55,033 bases of DNA from CAZVUW01 sp964629825 (GTDB lineage: Bacteria > Actinomycetota > Nitriliruptoria > Euzebyales > Egibacteraceae). Of this stretch, positions 14,910-23,374 are shown in pieces (position 1 is the stretch's first letter; every line of letters begins with the position of its first letter). The notes under the pieces are model-generated. The model ran no database searches. It saw only the letters and a program-made list of their open reading frames with translations, and was not told the origin of the DNA. Location of the stretch: positions 1 to 55,033 of the forward strand of contig CAZVUW010000009.1 in NCBI GenBank assembly GCA_964629825.1, read 5' to 3'. The position numbers and the translations under genes are program-made.

Positions 14910-16873
14910 GGCAGGATCCCGCGGAGCAGCTCGGCCCAGCGGGAGGCCTCGACCGCGGCGTCGAACCGGCGCGCCGTCTCCAGCCCCGCCTCCGCCAGGC
15001 GTCCGGCGAGCGCGCGATCCTCCAGCAACGTCAGGGCCGCGGCGGCCACGGCCTGCGGGTCCGTCGGCTCGGCGGTGAGGCAGTTCACGCCGTCCTCGGC
15101 GTACTCCGCGATTCCGCCGTGGGGGGTGAGCACCGCGGGGGTGCCGCAGGCCATCGCCTCGAGCCCCGGGCGGCCGAAGCCCTGCCAGGTCGAGGCGTCC
15201 ACCAGCACCGCGGCCGAGCTCAGCAGCTCCGCCACCTCCTCCTGCTGAAGGCGTCCGCGGTGGTCGTGCTCGAGCCCCTCGATGGGCGGAAAGCGGTGCC
15301 CGAAGAACGTCGGCAGAGCGTCGGGCCGCGCGGCCGTCACCAGTCGCAGCGCCGCGACCGTGCCGTCGAAGTTGCGGTGGGCCACCCCTGGCCGGGCGGC
15401 CGAGACGACCAGCGGGCGCGCCGGCGCCACCACCGCGCGCGGCCGGAAGACGTCGAGATCCAGGCCGAGGGGGATGCGGTGGACCTCTCCTCCGGCGGCG
15501 GCCTCGACCCGCTCGGCCAGCCAGCGGCTCTTGACCACCTTGTGCTCGATGGCGGACAGCGCGGCGGCCGCTGCGGCCTGCTCCTCGCTGCCGTCCTCCA
15601 GCTGGGCGAGCTCGTCGTCCTGGACGAAGGCCAGCGGCGTCGCGCGCCAGCGCTCCGCGAGCTCCAGCGCAAGCGGCCAGGTGTCCCAGCGGGTCCCGAC
15701 CACCACCCCCGCCGGCGGCAGGCCCTCGAGCAGCGCCGCGGTGGACCCGAAGGTCCGCAGAGGAGCGATCGAGAGCTCGTCCAGCGCCCAGCTGTCGGCG
15801 GGCGCATCGGCTGCGACGGCCGCCTGGAAGCCCGACAGGCACAGGCGATCCGCGATCTGCAGGACGGACAGGACCCCGCCGTAGGCGCCGAGCCCCGGCA
15901 GCAGGAACAGCGCCGACGCCACCCCCGGCCGAGGGGGCCTGCTCGGTGCCTCCGTGCGGCCCTGACGCCAGCGGGGCGGCTGCTCGGCGGTCGTTGTCGG
16001 TGCGGGGCGGCGCTGTCCCGAGCGGGTCCGCAGCAGCCGGGCGGCGGCCCTGCTGACCGGCGCCCTTCGCCGCAGCGGCCCGGCTCCGAGCAGGCGGTCC
16101 AGCGGCTCCCCCAGCCGCGCCAGCGCACCGCCCTCGTCGGGCGTGCGCGGCGGCGCCGGGGTGGCGTCGACGCTCCAGCGCAGGCTGCGAGCGACCTCGA
16201 ACGGCAGGTCGACGACGTCGCGCTCCAGCGCCTCGAGCGACTCGGTGGCGCGCTGCCAGGACCGCTGCAGCGGACGCGGAACGTGCACCCAGGTCGAGTC
16301 GTCGAGCACCGTCGGAACACGTCCGGCGGCCAGGCTCAGCTCGGGCCAGCCCGCGCTCTCCCAGCCGCCCGCTGCGGCGGCCAGAGCCTCCAGCGCCTCG
16401 ACCGTCCCGGCCACCACGGGCGAGTCCAGGCGCGTCAGCGGTGGCCGCAGGCGCTCGGCGCGACGCCGCACCAGGGCCGCGAGCTGCTCGGGCTCCCAGC
16501 CGTCGGGCAGCTCCAGGTGCAGCCGGCGGGAGGCGTCGCTGAGCGGCTGGGCCAACCCGGCGTCGGCGGCCTCGAGCAGGCTCTCGAACGCCTCGGCCGC
16601 CGGCGCGGCAGGCACGGCCAGCAGCAGCGCGGCCGAGCACTCCAGCGCCGACAGCCCGCGCGCCAGCGCGGCGCCGACGGGACCGTCCGGCGCGGGCAGC
16701 ACCTGCGCCTCGAGCTCGAGCTCGTACAGAACTCGGGCGGCCACTGCGGCGTCGGCCGGCGGCACCAGCACCGCCAGGTCGACGTCCTCGGCGCGCGGCC
16801 AGCGAGCGAGGCCGAAGCGCAGCAGCCGGAGGGAGCGCCCCGCCAGAACCACCGCTCCGATCCGGCCGACCAC
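14906..16873 (-). CDS. Two-part glycosyltransferase with GT4 C-terminal domain
   Basis: 655 residues from GTG 16873, chosen for the AGGAGG 5 nt upstream; longer readings cross the divergent gene. The C-terminal half (about 345-650) is a GT4/WsaF-like GT-B enzyme: GAYGGVLSVLQIAD for the acceptor side, an FVQDDE segment, RIPLGLDLDVFRP and a donor-binding region around QGFGRPGLEAMACGTPAVLT with the expected EAMA glutamate. The N-terminal 310 residues, rich in Ala, Leu and Trp, are not recognised; they contain EDVDLAVLVPPAD and may be a degenerate GT-A or Rossmann fold. The protein belongs to the same GT4 subgroup as the gene at 29093. It is co-translated with the initiating sugar transferase. 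Confidence 0.82.
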   Translation of the reverse strand: MVGRIGAVVLAGRSLRLLRFGLARWPRAEDVDLAVLVPPADAAVAARVLYELELEAQVLPAPDGPVGAALARGLSALECSAALLLAVPAAPAAEAFESLLEAADAGLAQPLSDASRRLHLELPDGWEPEQLAALVRRRAERLRPPLTRLDSPVVAGTVEALEALAAAAGGWESAGWPELSLAAGRVPTVLDDSTWVHVPRPLQRSWQRATESLEALERDVVDLPFEVARSLRWSVDATPAPPRTPDEGGALARLGEPLDRLLGAGPLRRRAPVSRAAARLLRTRSGQRRPAPTTTAEQPPRWRQGRTEAPSRPPRPGVASALFLLPGLGAYGGVLSVLQIADRLCLSGFQAAVAADAPADSWALDELSIAPLRTFGSTAALLEGLPPAGVVVGTRWDTWPLALELAERWRATPLAFVQDDELAQLEDGSEEQAAAAAALSAIEHKVVKSRWLAERVEAAAGGEVHRIPLGLDLDVFRPRAVVAPARPLVVSAARPGVAHRNFDGTVAALRLVTAARPDALPTFFGHRFPPIEGLEHDHRGRLQQEEVAELLSSAAVLVDASTWQGFGRPGLEAMACGTPAVLTPHGGIAEYAEDGVNCLTAEPTDPQAVAAAALTLLEDRALAGRLAEAGLETARRFDAAVEASRWAELLRGILP

Positions 16874-16921
16874 GTGTCCCTCCTCGCCCTCCCGCCGCAG
16901 GGGGGCTCCATATGCCTCGGG

Positions 16922-16927
16922 TAGCCT
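16922..16927 (+). promoter_or_regulatory. -10 box for a leaderless glycosyltransferase mRNA
   Basis: TAGCCT lies 7 nt before GTG 16935, with no Shine-Dalgarno sequence between. It is in the 61-bp gap between the divergent glycosyltransferase genes. Confidence 0.45.
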
Positions 16928-16934
16928 ATTGCGG

Positions 16935-17900
16935 GTGCTGACCCCCACCGCCTCAGTCGCGACCGTGGTGCTCCACCACCGGCATCCGCAGGACACGATC
17001 CGCTGCGTCCGCTCGATCCGGCGCAGCACCTATCGCAACCAGCGCCTCATCGTCGTCCACAACGAGGCCGAACCGGCGGAGGCGACCCAGCTGCGCTCCG
17101 CGCTCGGCCCGGTCACGGTGATCGAGAGCGCCGAGAACCTCGGGTACGCCGGCGGCAACAACCTCGGCATCCGTTACGCGCTGGACCTGGGGGTCGACTT
17201 CGTCTGGCTGCTGAACCCGGACACCATAGTGGAGCCGGGCACGCTGGAGCGGCTGGTCGAGACCGCCGCGGAGCACCCCGAGGCGGGGCTGCTGGGCGGC
17301 CTGGCGCGCTACCACGGCCGCAGGCCACCGACCGTGTGGTGCAACGGCGGCGCCGTCGACTGGAGCCGCGGCGGGGCGACCTGGCACATCGACGACGGCC
17401 GTCCGGTTCGCAGCGCTCGGACGGACGGCCCCTTCCCCGCCGACTACGTGAGCGGCGCCTGCATGCTCGTGCGGCGAGAGGTTTTCGGCGACATCGGCCT
17501 GCTGCCGGAGCACTACTTCCTGTACTTCGAGGAGACCCACTTCGCGGCCAGCGCACGCGCGGCCGGGTGGGAGGTCCTCCAGGAGCCGCGGGCCCAGCTC
17601 GACCACGACAAGCGCTCGACCGGCCGCCTCCCGGCGCCCTACTACGTCTACTACTTCGTGAGGAACCGCTTGAGCTTCGCCCGCGACGTCGGCGGCGTCG
17701 AGCCGGCCGTGATCGAGGACGACCTTCAGGGCTGGATCTCGGCCTGGCGCAAGAAGGTCTCCGAGCGCGAGCCCGCCTGGCTGCCCGTCTACGAGCGGCT
17801 GGTCGCGGCCGCCCTCGCCGACGGGCGCGCGGGGGTGACCGGGCGGCGCGACGACCTCGACGCCCTGGTCGCCGGGGAGGTGCAGGTCAGCGGTGCCTGA
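16935..17900 (+). CDS. GT2-family glycosyltransferase (rhamnosyltransferase-like)
   Basis: 321 residues. The GT-A fold shows VATVVLHHRHP at the first strand, SAENLGYAGGNNLGIRYAL, the metal-binding LLNPDT, and SGACMLVRREVFGDIGLLPEHYFLYFEE, typical of the Rfb-type GT2 subgroup that adds deoxyhexoses such as rhamnose. Donor identity is not proven. The GTG start is supported by the -10 box 7 nt upstream. It is the first gene of a plus-strand pair, and its stop overlaps the next gene by 8 bp. Confidence 0.9.
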   Translation: MLTPTASVATVVLHHRHPQDTIRCVRSIRRSTYRNQRLIVVHNEAEPAEATQLRSALGPVTVIESAENLGYAGGNNLGIRYALDLGVDFVWLLNPDTIVEPGTLERLVETAAEHPEAGLLGGLARYHGRRPPTVWCNGGAVDWSRGGATWHIDDGRPVRSARTDGPFPADYVSGACMLVRREVFGDIGLLPEHYFLYFEETHFAASARAAGWEVLQEPRAQLDHDKRSTGRLPAPYYVYYFVRNRLSFARDVGGVEPAVIEDDLQGWISAWRKKVSEREPAWLPVYERLVAAALADGRAGVTGRRDDLDALVAGEVQVSGA

Positions 17901-20313
17901 GCCAGCCCCCCACGAGGAGGCAGGGCTCGCCGAGGTCCCACCCGAGGAGCTTCGGGCCGAGCTGGAAGCCACCATCACCGGCCTGCAGGCGCAGCTCGAC
18001 CGCACGCGCCGCGAGCGCGACGCCCTGAAGCGGGAGCTCGACGAGGCCAACCGCCGCCTCGACGCGGTCTACGCGACCAAGACCTGGCGCCTGGGCAGGG
18101 CGCTGATGTACCCCGGCTACCGGCTCAAGCAGGAGCTGCAGCGCAGCGAGCGGGCGCGCGCGCTGATCCGGCGCCTGCGCGGCCAGGCGAGCCCGACCGG
18201 GTCGCCGCGGAACGCGGACCGGCCCCCGCCGGACATCGCTGTCACACCTCGCACCCGGCAGGAGGCCGCCTACAAGGCCGCGCTCCAGCGGGACCGCTTC
18301 AGCCCCGGCGCCGGCCGGATCGTCATGGCCGTGTCCTCGCGGCACCTCGAGGAGGGTCGTGGCGACCTGTACACCGCCATCGGCCTGGGCCTGCGCCTGG
18401 AAGAGCTGGGCTACGAGGTCATGTACCGCGAGCCGGACGACTGGTACGACCTGCCCGAGCACACCGACCTCGTGATGGCGCTGGTCGCCGAGCGCACCGC
18501 CACCTTCGACCCGGCGCTGCTGCCCCGGCCGGTGCGCACCATCGCCTGGGTCCGCAACCAGACCAGGCGCTGGACCGAGCTGCCGACCTTCGCGCTGTTC
18601 GACGCGGTGGCGTGCTCCTCCACGCCGTCGCTGCGCGCCGTCCGACGCGTCCACCCCGGTCCGCACCTGCTGCTGCCCATCGGCGTGGACGAGGAGCTGT
18701 TCGCCCCCGCCGGCGAGGAGCGCTCCGCGACCCTGGCGACCACGGTGAACTCCTGGAGCCGGGAGCGCGCGCTGCACCGAACCCTGGTCGAGGCGCGGCT
18801 CGACGCCCCCCTGGCGATGTTCGGGCGCGACGACGGGCTGCCCGAGGCGCTGCGCCGCTCCGCCCTCGGCCCCGTCAGCTTCTTCGCCCTGCCGTCGGTG
18901 TACTCGAGCGTCGCGCTGGTGCTGGACGACGTCCAGGACGTCAACCGCACCTACGGCAACCTCAACTCGCGCATCTACGAGTCGCTGGCCTGCGGGGCGC
19001 TGCCGATCACCAACAGCGCCTCCGGCCTGGCCGAGGCAGGCCTTGAGGGCGTCCCGGTCGCCGCGGGCGCGGCGGAGCTGCGCGAGGTGGTCGAGCGCAT
19101 GCTGGCCGACCCCTCGGCCCGCGCCGCCGAGGTCGAGTCGCTGCGCCGCGTGGTGCTGGACCGCCACACCTACCGGCACCGTGCCCGGACGCTGGACGCC
19201 TTCCTGCGCGAGCAGCTGGCGAGCGCCGAGCGGCCCGCCACGGTCGCGTTCGCGCCCGACTACCGGGTGACCAACCCCTTCCAGTCGCTGCTGGCGGCGC
19301 GGCTCCCCGAGCACGGCGTGCGGGCGGTGCCGACGGACAGCCCGATGGCGCTGGTCCGGTCGGGCGCCGTGGACCCCAGCCGGCTTGTGTACCACCGCCA
19401 CTGGACGGCGACGATCCTCGGCCCGGCGACCTCCCGCCGCGACGCCCAGCGCCGCTGCGGGGCCTACCTGGCCGAGCTGGACGAGCTGAAGGCCGCCGGA
19501 GGCCGGATCGTCTGGACGGTCCACAACATCCTGCCGCACGAGTGCGCCTACCCGGACGTCGAGAAGGCGCTGCGCCAGGGGCTGGCCGACCGCGCCGACG
19601 TCCTGCACGTGATGTGCCCGGACACGCCCGAGCTGCTCCGCGACGTCGCCGTGCTGCCGCCGGAGCGGGTGCGCGTCCTGCCGCACGGCAGCTACGTGGA
19701 CGTCTACCCGAACATCGTCGACCCGCGTCAGGCGCGGCTGGAGCTGGGGCTCGACCTCGACGACCTGGTGCTGCTGAGCCTGGGCGGCATCCGCCCCTAC
19801 CGCGGCATCGACGTGCTGCTCGACGCCTTCTCCGAGGCGCTGCGCGACGAGCCGCGCCTGCGGCTGGTCGTCGCCGGCCGGCCCGGCCGGCACCCGTCCG
19901 TGCCCGAGCTGGAGCGCCGCTGCCGCGAGCATCCGCGCATCGTCGGGCACTTCGAGGAGGTGCCGGACGAGGATCTGCAGCTCTACTTCAACGCCGCCGA
20001 CGTCGCGGTGTTCTCCCACCGCGCGGTGCTGAACTCGGGTGGGGTGCTGCTCGCCTGGTCCTTCGGCCGCCCCGTCATCGCCCCGGCCGCGGGCTGCCTG
20101 ACCAGCCAGGTCACCGAGGACGGGGGCATCCTCTACCCCCCGGACCGGCCGGATGGACTGGCCGACGCACTGCGCCGTGCGGGGACGCTGGCCACTCCGG
20201 CGGCGCGGCAGGCAGCCTTCGAGCGCGCGGCCTCCCACACGCACCTGGATATGGCGGACGGCTACGCCGACATCGTCAGCGAGCTGCTCCAGTCGGCTCG
20301 AACCCTCTCCTGA
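17893..20313 (+). CDS. Double-domain GT-B glycosyltransferase with N-terminal coiled coil
   Basis: 806 residues. A charged coiled coil (about 15-58, heptads in LEATITGLQAQL and REL segments) leads into TWRLGRALMYPGYRL. A first GT-B-like unit of CgeB type (about 135-440, with YGNLNSRIYESLACGALPIT) is followed by a second GT4-like unit (about 450-800, with SLGGIRPYRGIDVLLDAF, a PHG motif and NSGGVLLAWSFGRPVIAP). Two glycosidic linkages could be made by one polypeptide. The second unit resembles the C-terminal half of the gene on the opposite strand at 20276. The two genes converge and overlap by 38 bp at their 3' ends. Confidence 0.85.
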   Translation: MPEPAPHEEAGLAEVPPEELRAELEATITGLQAQLDRTRRERDALKRELDEANRRLDAVYATKTWRLGRALMYPGYRLKQELQRSERARALIRRLRGQASPTGSPRNADRPPPDIAVTPRTRQEAAYKAALQRDRFSPGAGRIVMAVSSRHLEEGRGDLYTAIGLGLRLEELGYEVMYREPDDWYDLPEHTDLVMALVAERTATFDPALLPRPVRTIAWVRNQTRRWTELPTFALFDAVACSSTPSLRAVRRVHPGPHLLLPIGVDEELFAPAGEERSATLATTVNSWSRERALHRTLVEARLDAPLAMFGRDDGLPEALRRSALGPVSFFALPSVYSSVALVLDDVQDVNRTYGNLNSRIYESLACGALPITNSASGLAEAGLEGVPVAAGAAELREVVERMLADPSARAAEVESLRRVVLDRHTYRHRARTLDAFLREQLASAERPATVAFAPDYRVTNPFQSLLAARLPEHGVRAVPTDSPMALVRSGAVDPSRLVYHRHWTATILGPATSRRDAQRRCGAYLAELDELKAAGGRIVWTVHNILPHECAYPDVEKALRQGLADRADVLHVMCPDTPELLRDVAVLPPERVRVLPHGSYVDVYPNIVDPRQARLELGLDLDDLVLLSLGGIRPYRGIDVLLDAFSEALRDEPRLRLVVAGRPGRHPSVPELERRCREHPRIVGHFEEVPDEDLQLYFNAADVAVFSHRAVLNSGGVLLAWSFGRPVIAPAAGCLTSQVTEDGGILYPPDRPDGLADALRRAGTLATPAARQAAFERAASHTHLDMADGYADIVSELLQSARTLS

Positions 20314-22297
20314 AGCTGATGTAGTCAGCCGAAAGGTCCTGCGACCTGTCCACGGCGTTCGCAGCGGCCCGCAGCTGAGGAAGCATCTCCGGCAAGCGCT
20401 CCAGCGCCTCTGCCAGAGCAGACGCCGACCCAGGCGGCACATAGAGCGCCGCATCGCCGAACAGGTCGCGGAGTCCTGGCAGGTCGCTCGCCACGGCGGG
20501 CAGCCCCCTGGAGGCCGCCAACGCCCCTGCTCCCGAATGGTCGATGGCGCGGTACGGCAAGACGGCGGCGTCGGCCAGGTCCAGGCAATCGAGCAGCTCG
20601 CCATGCTCCAGGTAGCCCTCGATCAGGCGCACCCGCTCGGCCGCCCCGGCCTCGGCGGCCGCACCCACCACGTCCCAGCCGTGGCTCTGTCCCGCCAGCA
20701 CGACGTGAACAGGGCTGGCGGCGGGCAGCCGCCCGAGGGCCTGCAGGAGCACGTCGATGCCCTTGTACCCGCGGAGGTTGCCGATCGCCACGAGCACGAG
20801 GTCGTCCGGGCCCAGCCTGAGGGAGTGGCGGGTGTGCCTGCCGGCGGGCCTAACCCTGTCCCCGGCCGGCGGGGGGAACGGCAGCCGCGTCGTGGGCAGG
20901 CCGTGACCGCGCGCCCACTCCTGCATAGCCGCGGTGTGTACGACGACGTGGTCGCAGGCCCGCGCAGCGGCGACCACCCCAGGCTCTCGGTGGGGGTGCT
21001 CGTGCGGGCTGCGGTTGTGCACGGTGGCGATCACCCTGCAGCCTGACTGATGGAGTGACGCCACGAGCAGCCGCTCCCAGCCCGGTCTGAACCCGAGCTG
21101 GACCCAGGCCGTGTCACCTCGAGCTGGGCGTCGTCGAGCGCGAGCCAACCCGACTGCAGCGGCGATGAGCCGATCAAGGGGTGCGGGCCCCCTGCGCGGA
21201 AACCAGCGCTCCAGCTGCTCTCCTGCCGAGGAGGATGCGCCGTCCCCGCCTGCGACGACGACCGTTCCCGCGCCGCTCAGCAGACCAGCCACGTCGCGCG
21301 CGTACTGGGCGACGCCGCCGCGTCCGAACGGCTCGATCACCCACCACGTCCCCGCGCTGACGGGTGGAGCGGCGGAGCGCGGCAGACGTGTGCGCCACGC
21401 GCCGCTCAGCCAGGCTGAGTGCTGACCGCGACGCCGAGCCGCCGTCTGATCCCCTCCAAGCGCCTGCAGGGCACGGATGGCCCACCGGGCCAGCTGCCCC
21501 AGGCTGAGGAGCACCAGCGCAGCGCGCCCTCGGGACTGCCCCAGATGCTTGAGGAGGAACCGCCGCGTCGAGCGCCCCATGTGCGTGGCCCGACGCGGAT
21601 CATGGAGCCCGAGCGCGGTCGATCGAAGGTGCTCGATCTCGGAGCCGGGCACAAGCACCGTGCGATGCCCCAGGGCTCGGGCGCGCAGCTGCCAGTCGAT
21701 CTCCTCCCAGTAGAGGAAGTACCCCTCGTCAAATGGACCGACCTCCCTCCAGACAGCCCTTGGGACCAGGAGGCACACGCCGCTGAGCAGGGGCGCATCG
21801 ACCTCGCTCTCGTAGCTCTGCCAGCGGCTCCAGAGCCGCTGCGGCCAACCCCCCGGAGCTGCACGCTCCGGGATGAGCACCTCCTCGCCGAGGAGCGAGC
21901 CGAAGGTGGGAAGCGATCTGCGGGTCGGCAGCAGGCGACCATCCCCGTCGCGTACCGCCGGTCCGAGCACGGCACCCGGGTGGCGCTTAGATGCAGCTCG
22001 CAGCGCCCCGAGCGCCCCCGGCCGCAGACGAACATCGGGGTTGACGATCAGCAGCAGGTGACCGGTCGCGGCAGCCAGCCCCGCGTTGACGCCTGCTGCG
22101 AACCCGCGATTCTCGGGCAGGCTGACCACGCGGACTGTGGGGAGGGTCGCGCGGGCCACATCGGCGCTGTCGTCAGGCGAGGCGTTGTCGACGACGACCA
22201 CCTCGTCGACGCCCTGCTGATCGAGCGCCCGCAGAAGGTCCGGCAGATGGTCGGCAGAGCGGAACGCGACCACGACCGCTGTGATGGTCGGGTTCAT
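20276..22297 (-). CDS. Bifunctional GT2-GT4 glycosyltransferase
   Basis: 673 residues. The N-terminal GT2 domain (1-260) has ITAVVVAFRSADHL, VVVDNASPDDS, LPENRGFAAGVNAGL, IVNPDV and LSGVCLLVPRAVWREVG with a YFLYWEE motif. A linker precedes a GT4 GT-B domain (about 315-670) with GGVAQYARD, VATVHNRSPHEH, IGNLRGYKGIDVLLQAL and AVLPYRAIDHSGAGALAASRGLP. One protein may thus add two residues. It is divergent from the ABC exporter operon, and its 3' end overlaps the converging upstream gene by 38 bp. TACGAT lies 8 nt before the ATG, inside an inverted repeat. Confidence 0.9.
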   Translation of the reverse strand: MNPTITAVVVAFRSADHLPDLLRALDQQGVDEVVVVDNASPDDSADVARATLPTVRVVSLPENRGFAAGVNAGLAAATGHLLLIVNPDVRLRPGALGALRAASKRHPGAVLGPAVRDGDGRLLPTRRSLPTFGSLLGEEVLIPERAAPGGWPQRLWSRWQSYESEVDAPLLSGVCLLVPRAVWREVGPFDEGYFLYWEEIDWQLRARALGHRTVLVPGSEIEHLRSTALGLHDPRRATHMGRSTRRFLLKHLGQSRGRAALVLLSLGQLARWAIRALQALGGDQTAARRRGQHSAWLSGAWRTRLPRSAAPPVSAGTWWVIEPFGRGGVAQYARDVAGLLSGAGTVVVAGGDGASSSAGEQLERWFPRRGPAPLDRLIAAAVGLARARRRPARGDTAWVQLGFRPGWERLLVASLHQSGCRVIATVHNRSPHEHPHREPGVVAAARACDHVVVHTAAMQEWARGHGLPTTRLPFPPPAGDRVRPAGRHTRHSLRLGPDDLVLVAIGNLRGYKGIDVLLQALGRLPAASPVHVVLAGQSHGWDVVGAAAEAGAAERVRLIEGYLEHGELLDCLDLADAAVLPYRAIDHSGAGALAASRGLPAVASDLPGLRDLFGDAALYVPPGSASALAEALERLPEMLPQLRAAANAVDRSQDLSADYISFRRGFEPTGAAR

Positions 22298-22302
22298 CGC
22301 GG

Positions 22303-22324
22303 GCGATCGTAGTCGGTCGATCGC
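22303..22324. promoter_or_regulatory. Inverted repeat over the -10 box of the GT2-GT4 gene
   Basis: GCGATCG and CGATCGC are perfect 7-bp arms around an 8-bp spacer. The minus-strand -10 box TACGAT (22306-22311), 8 nt before ATG 22297, lies within the left arm and spacer. A protein bound here would block the promoter, so it is a reasonable operator candidate. Confidence 0.4.
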
Positions 22325-22492
22325 GACGACAGGTGGCCGACGCGCCCGACCCGCCGTCCCCGGCCGAGGGGTCAGGCTGGCCTCGGACGCTCACGTGTAC
22401 GCTTTGCGCGGGCTCGACGCGGACAACGCGGGCGCGCCACACCCGACTTCCCAGGTGAGAATGCTGCGCTTCGATCACGCCGCGCTGTCGCC

Positions 22493-22514
22493 AGCCCTCC
22501 GGATGCGGAGGGCT
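22493..22514 (+). promoter_or_regulatory. Hairpin sequestering the wzm ribosome site
   Basis: AGCCCTCCG (22493-22501), loop GATG, then CGGAGGGCT (22506-22514): a perfect 9-bp stem. The Shine-Dalgarno GGAGGG is wholly in the 3' arm and sits 7 nt before the GTG start of the permease gene at 22520. Folding would hide the ribosome site, so translation of the exporter may be gated. Confidence 0.6.
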
Positions 22515-22519
22515 GCGCG

Positions 22520-23374
22520 GTGACCGCGGCGGAGCACGGCGCTCCGCCGGGTCGGCAGGGGGAGCTCTTCCAGCTGGGCGTGAAGCCGTCCTTGAGGAAC
22601 TATCTCCGCCAGATCTGGTCACGCCGGGATTTCACGATCACCGTGCCCCTGGGTGACCTGCGAGCCCAGCACCGCAACACCTTGCTCGGCAGCATCTGGC
22701 ACCTGTTCAACCCGCTGCTGCTGGGCGCCGTGTACTTCCTCATCTTCGGCGTGATCTTCAACCAGGCCGGGGCGATCGAGAACTACGTCACGTTCCTGCT
22801 CATCGGCCTGTTCATCTTCCAGTTCACGTCGAAGGCCATGAGCACCGGTGCGCGAACGGTCATCTCGAACATGGCTCTCATCCAGAGCCTGACGTTCCCC
22901 AGGGCGGTCCTGCCGATCTCGGCGGTCATCGGGGAGACCCTTGCGTTCCTCCCGTCCGTCGCCGTCATGGCGATCGCCGCGGTCGTGACGGGCGAGCCCG
23001 TCAGCATCACATGGCTGCTCGTCCTGCCCGCCCTAGGGCTCCAGGCCCTGTTCAACCTCGGCATAACGTTCTTCACAGCGCGGATGACGTTCCACTTCCG
23101 CGACACGCTTGAGATCCTGCCCTACATCACCCGCTTGTGGATGTACCTGTCCGGCGTCTTCTACACCGTGGACCGCATTCCCGAGGGCCCGCTGCGGACA
23201 GCCTTTGAGCTGAACCCGCTCCATGCCTACATCTCGATGATCCGCAGCCTCTTCATGGACGCCGCGATCCCGGAACGGCATTGGGCCATCGGGGCGGCGT
23301 GGGCGCTCGGTCTCGCGCTGGCCGGGTTCCTGTTCTTCCGAGCACGTGAAAGCGACTATGGGCGCGGCTACTGA
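22520..23374 (+). CDS. wzm: Polysaccharide ABC exporter permease (Wzm type)
   Basis: 284 residues from GTG 22520. A cytoplasmic amphipathic N-terminus (LRNYLRQIWSRRDFTI) is followed by six hydrophobic helices. The sequence VPLGDLRAQHRNTLLGSIWHLFNPLL is typical of the ABC-2 TagG/Wzm family, which exports lipid-linked O-antigen or teichoic-acid-like glycans. The stop lies inside the next gene's first codons, so permease and ATPase are co-translated. Its ribosome site is buried in a hairpin. Confidence 0.92.
   Translation: MTAAEHGAPPGRQGELFQLGVKPSLRNYLRQIWSRRDFTITVPLGDLRAQHRNTLLGSIWHLFNPLLLGAVYFLIFGVIFNQAGAIENYVTFLLIGLFIFQFTSKAMSTGARTVISNMALIQSLTFPRAVLPISAVIGETLAFLPSVAVMAIAAVVTGEPVSITWLLVLPALGLQALFNLGITFFTARMTFHFRDTLEILPYITRLWMYLSGVFYTVDRIPEGPLRTAFELNPLHAYISMIRSLFMDAAIPERHWAIGAAWALGLALAGFLFFRARESDYGRGY

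Noticed and set aside
14819..16924. A 701-codon plus-strand frame opposite the GT4 gene
   Set aside because: Gln/Arg/Gly-rich shadow without family motifs; the minus strand carries clear glycosyltransferase motifs.
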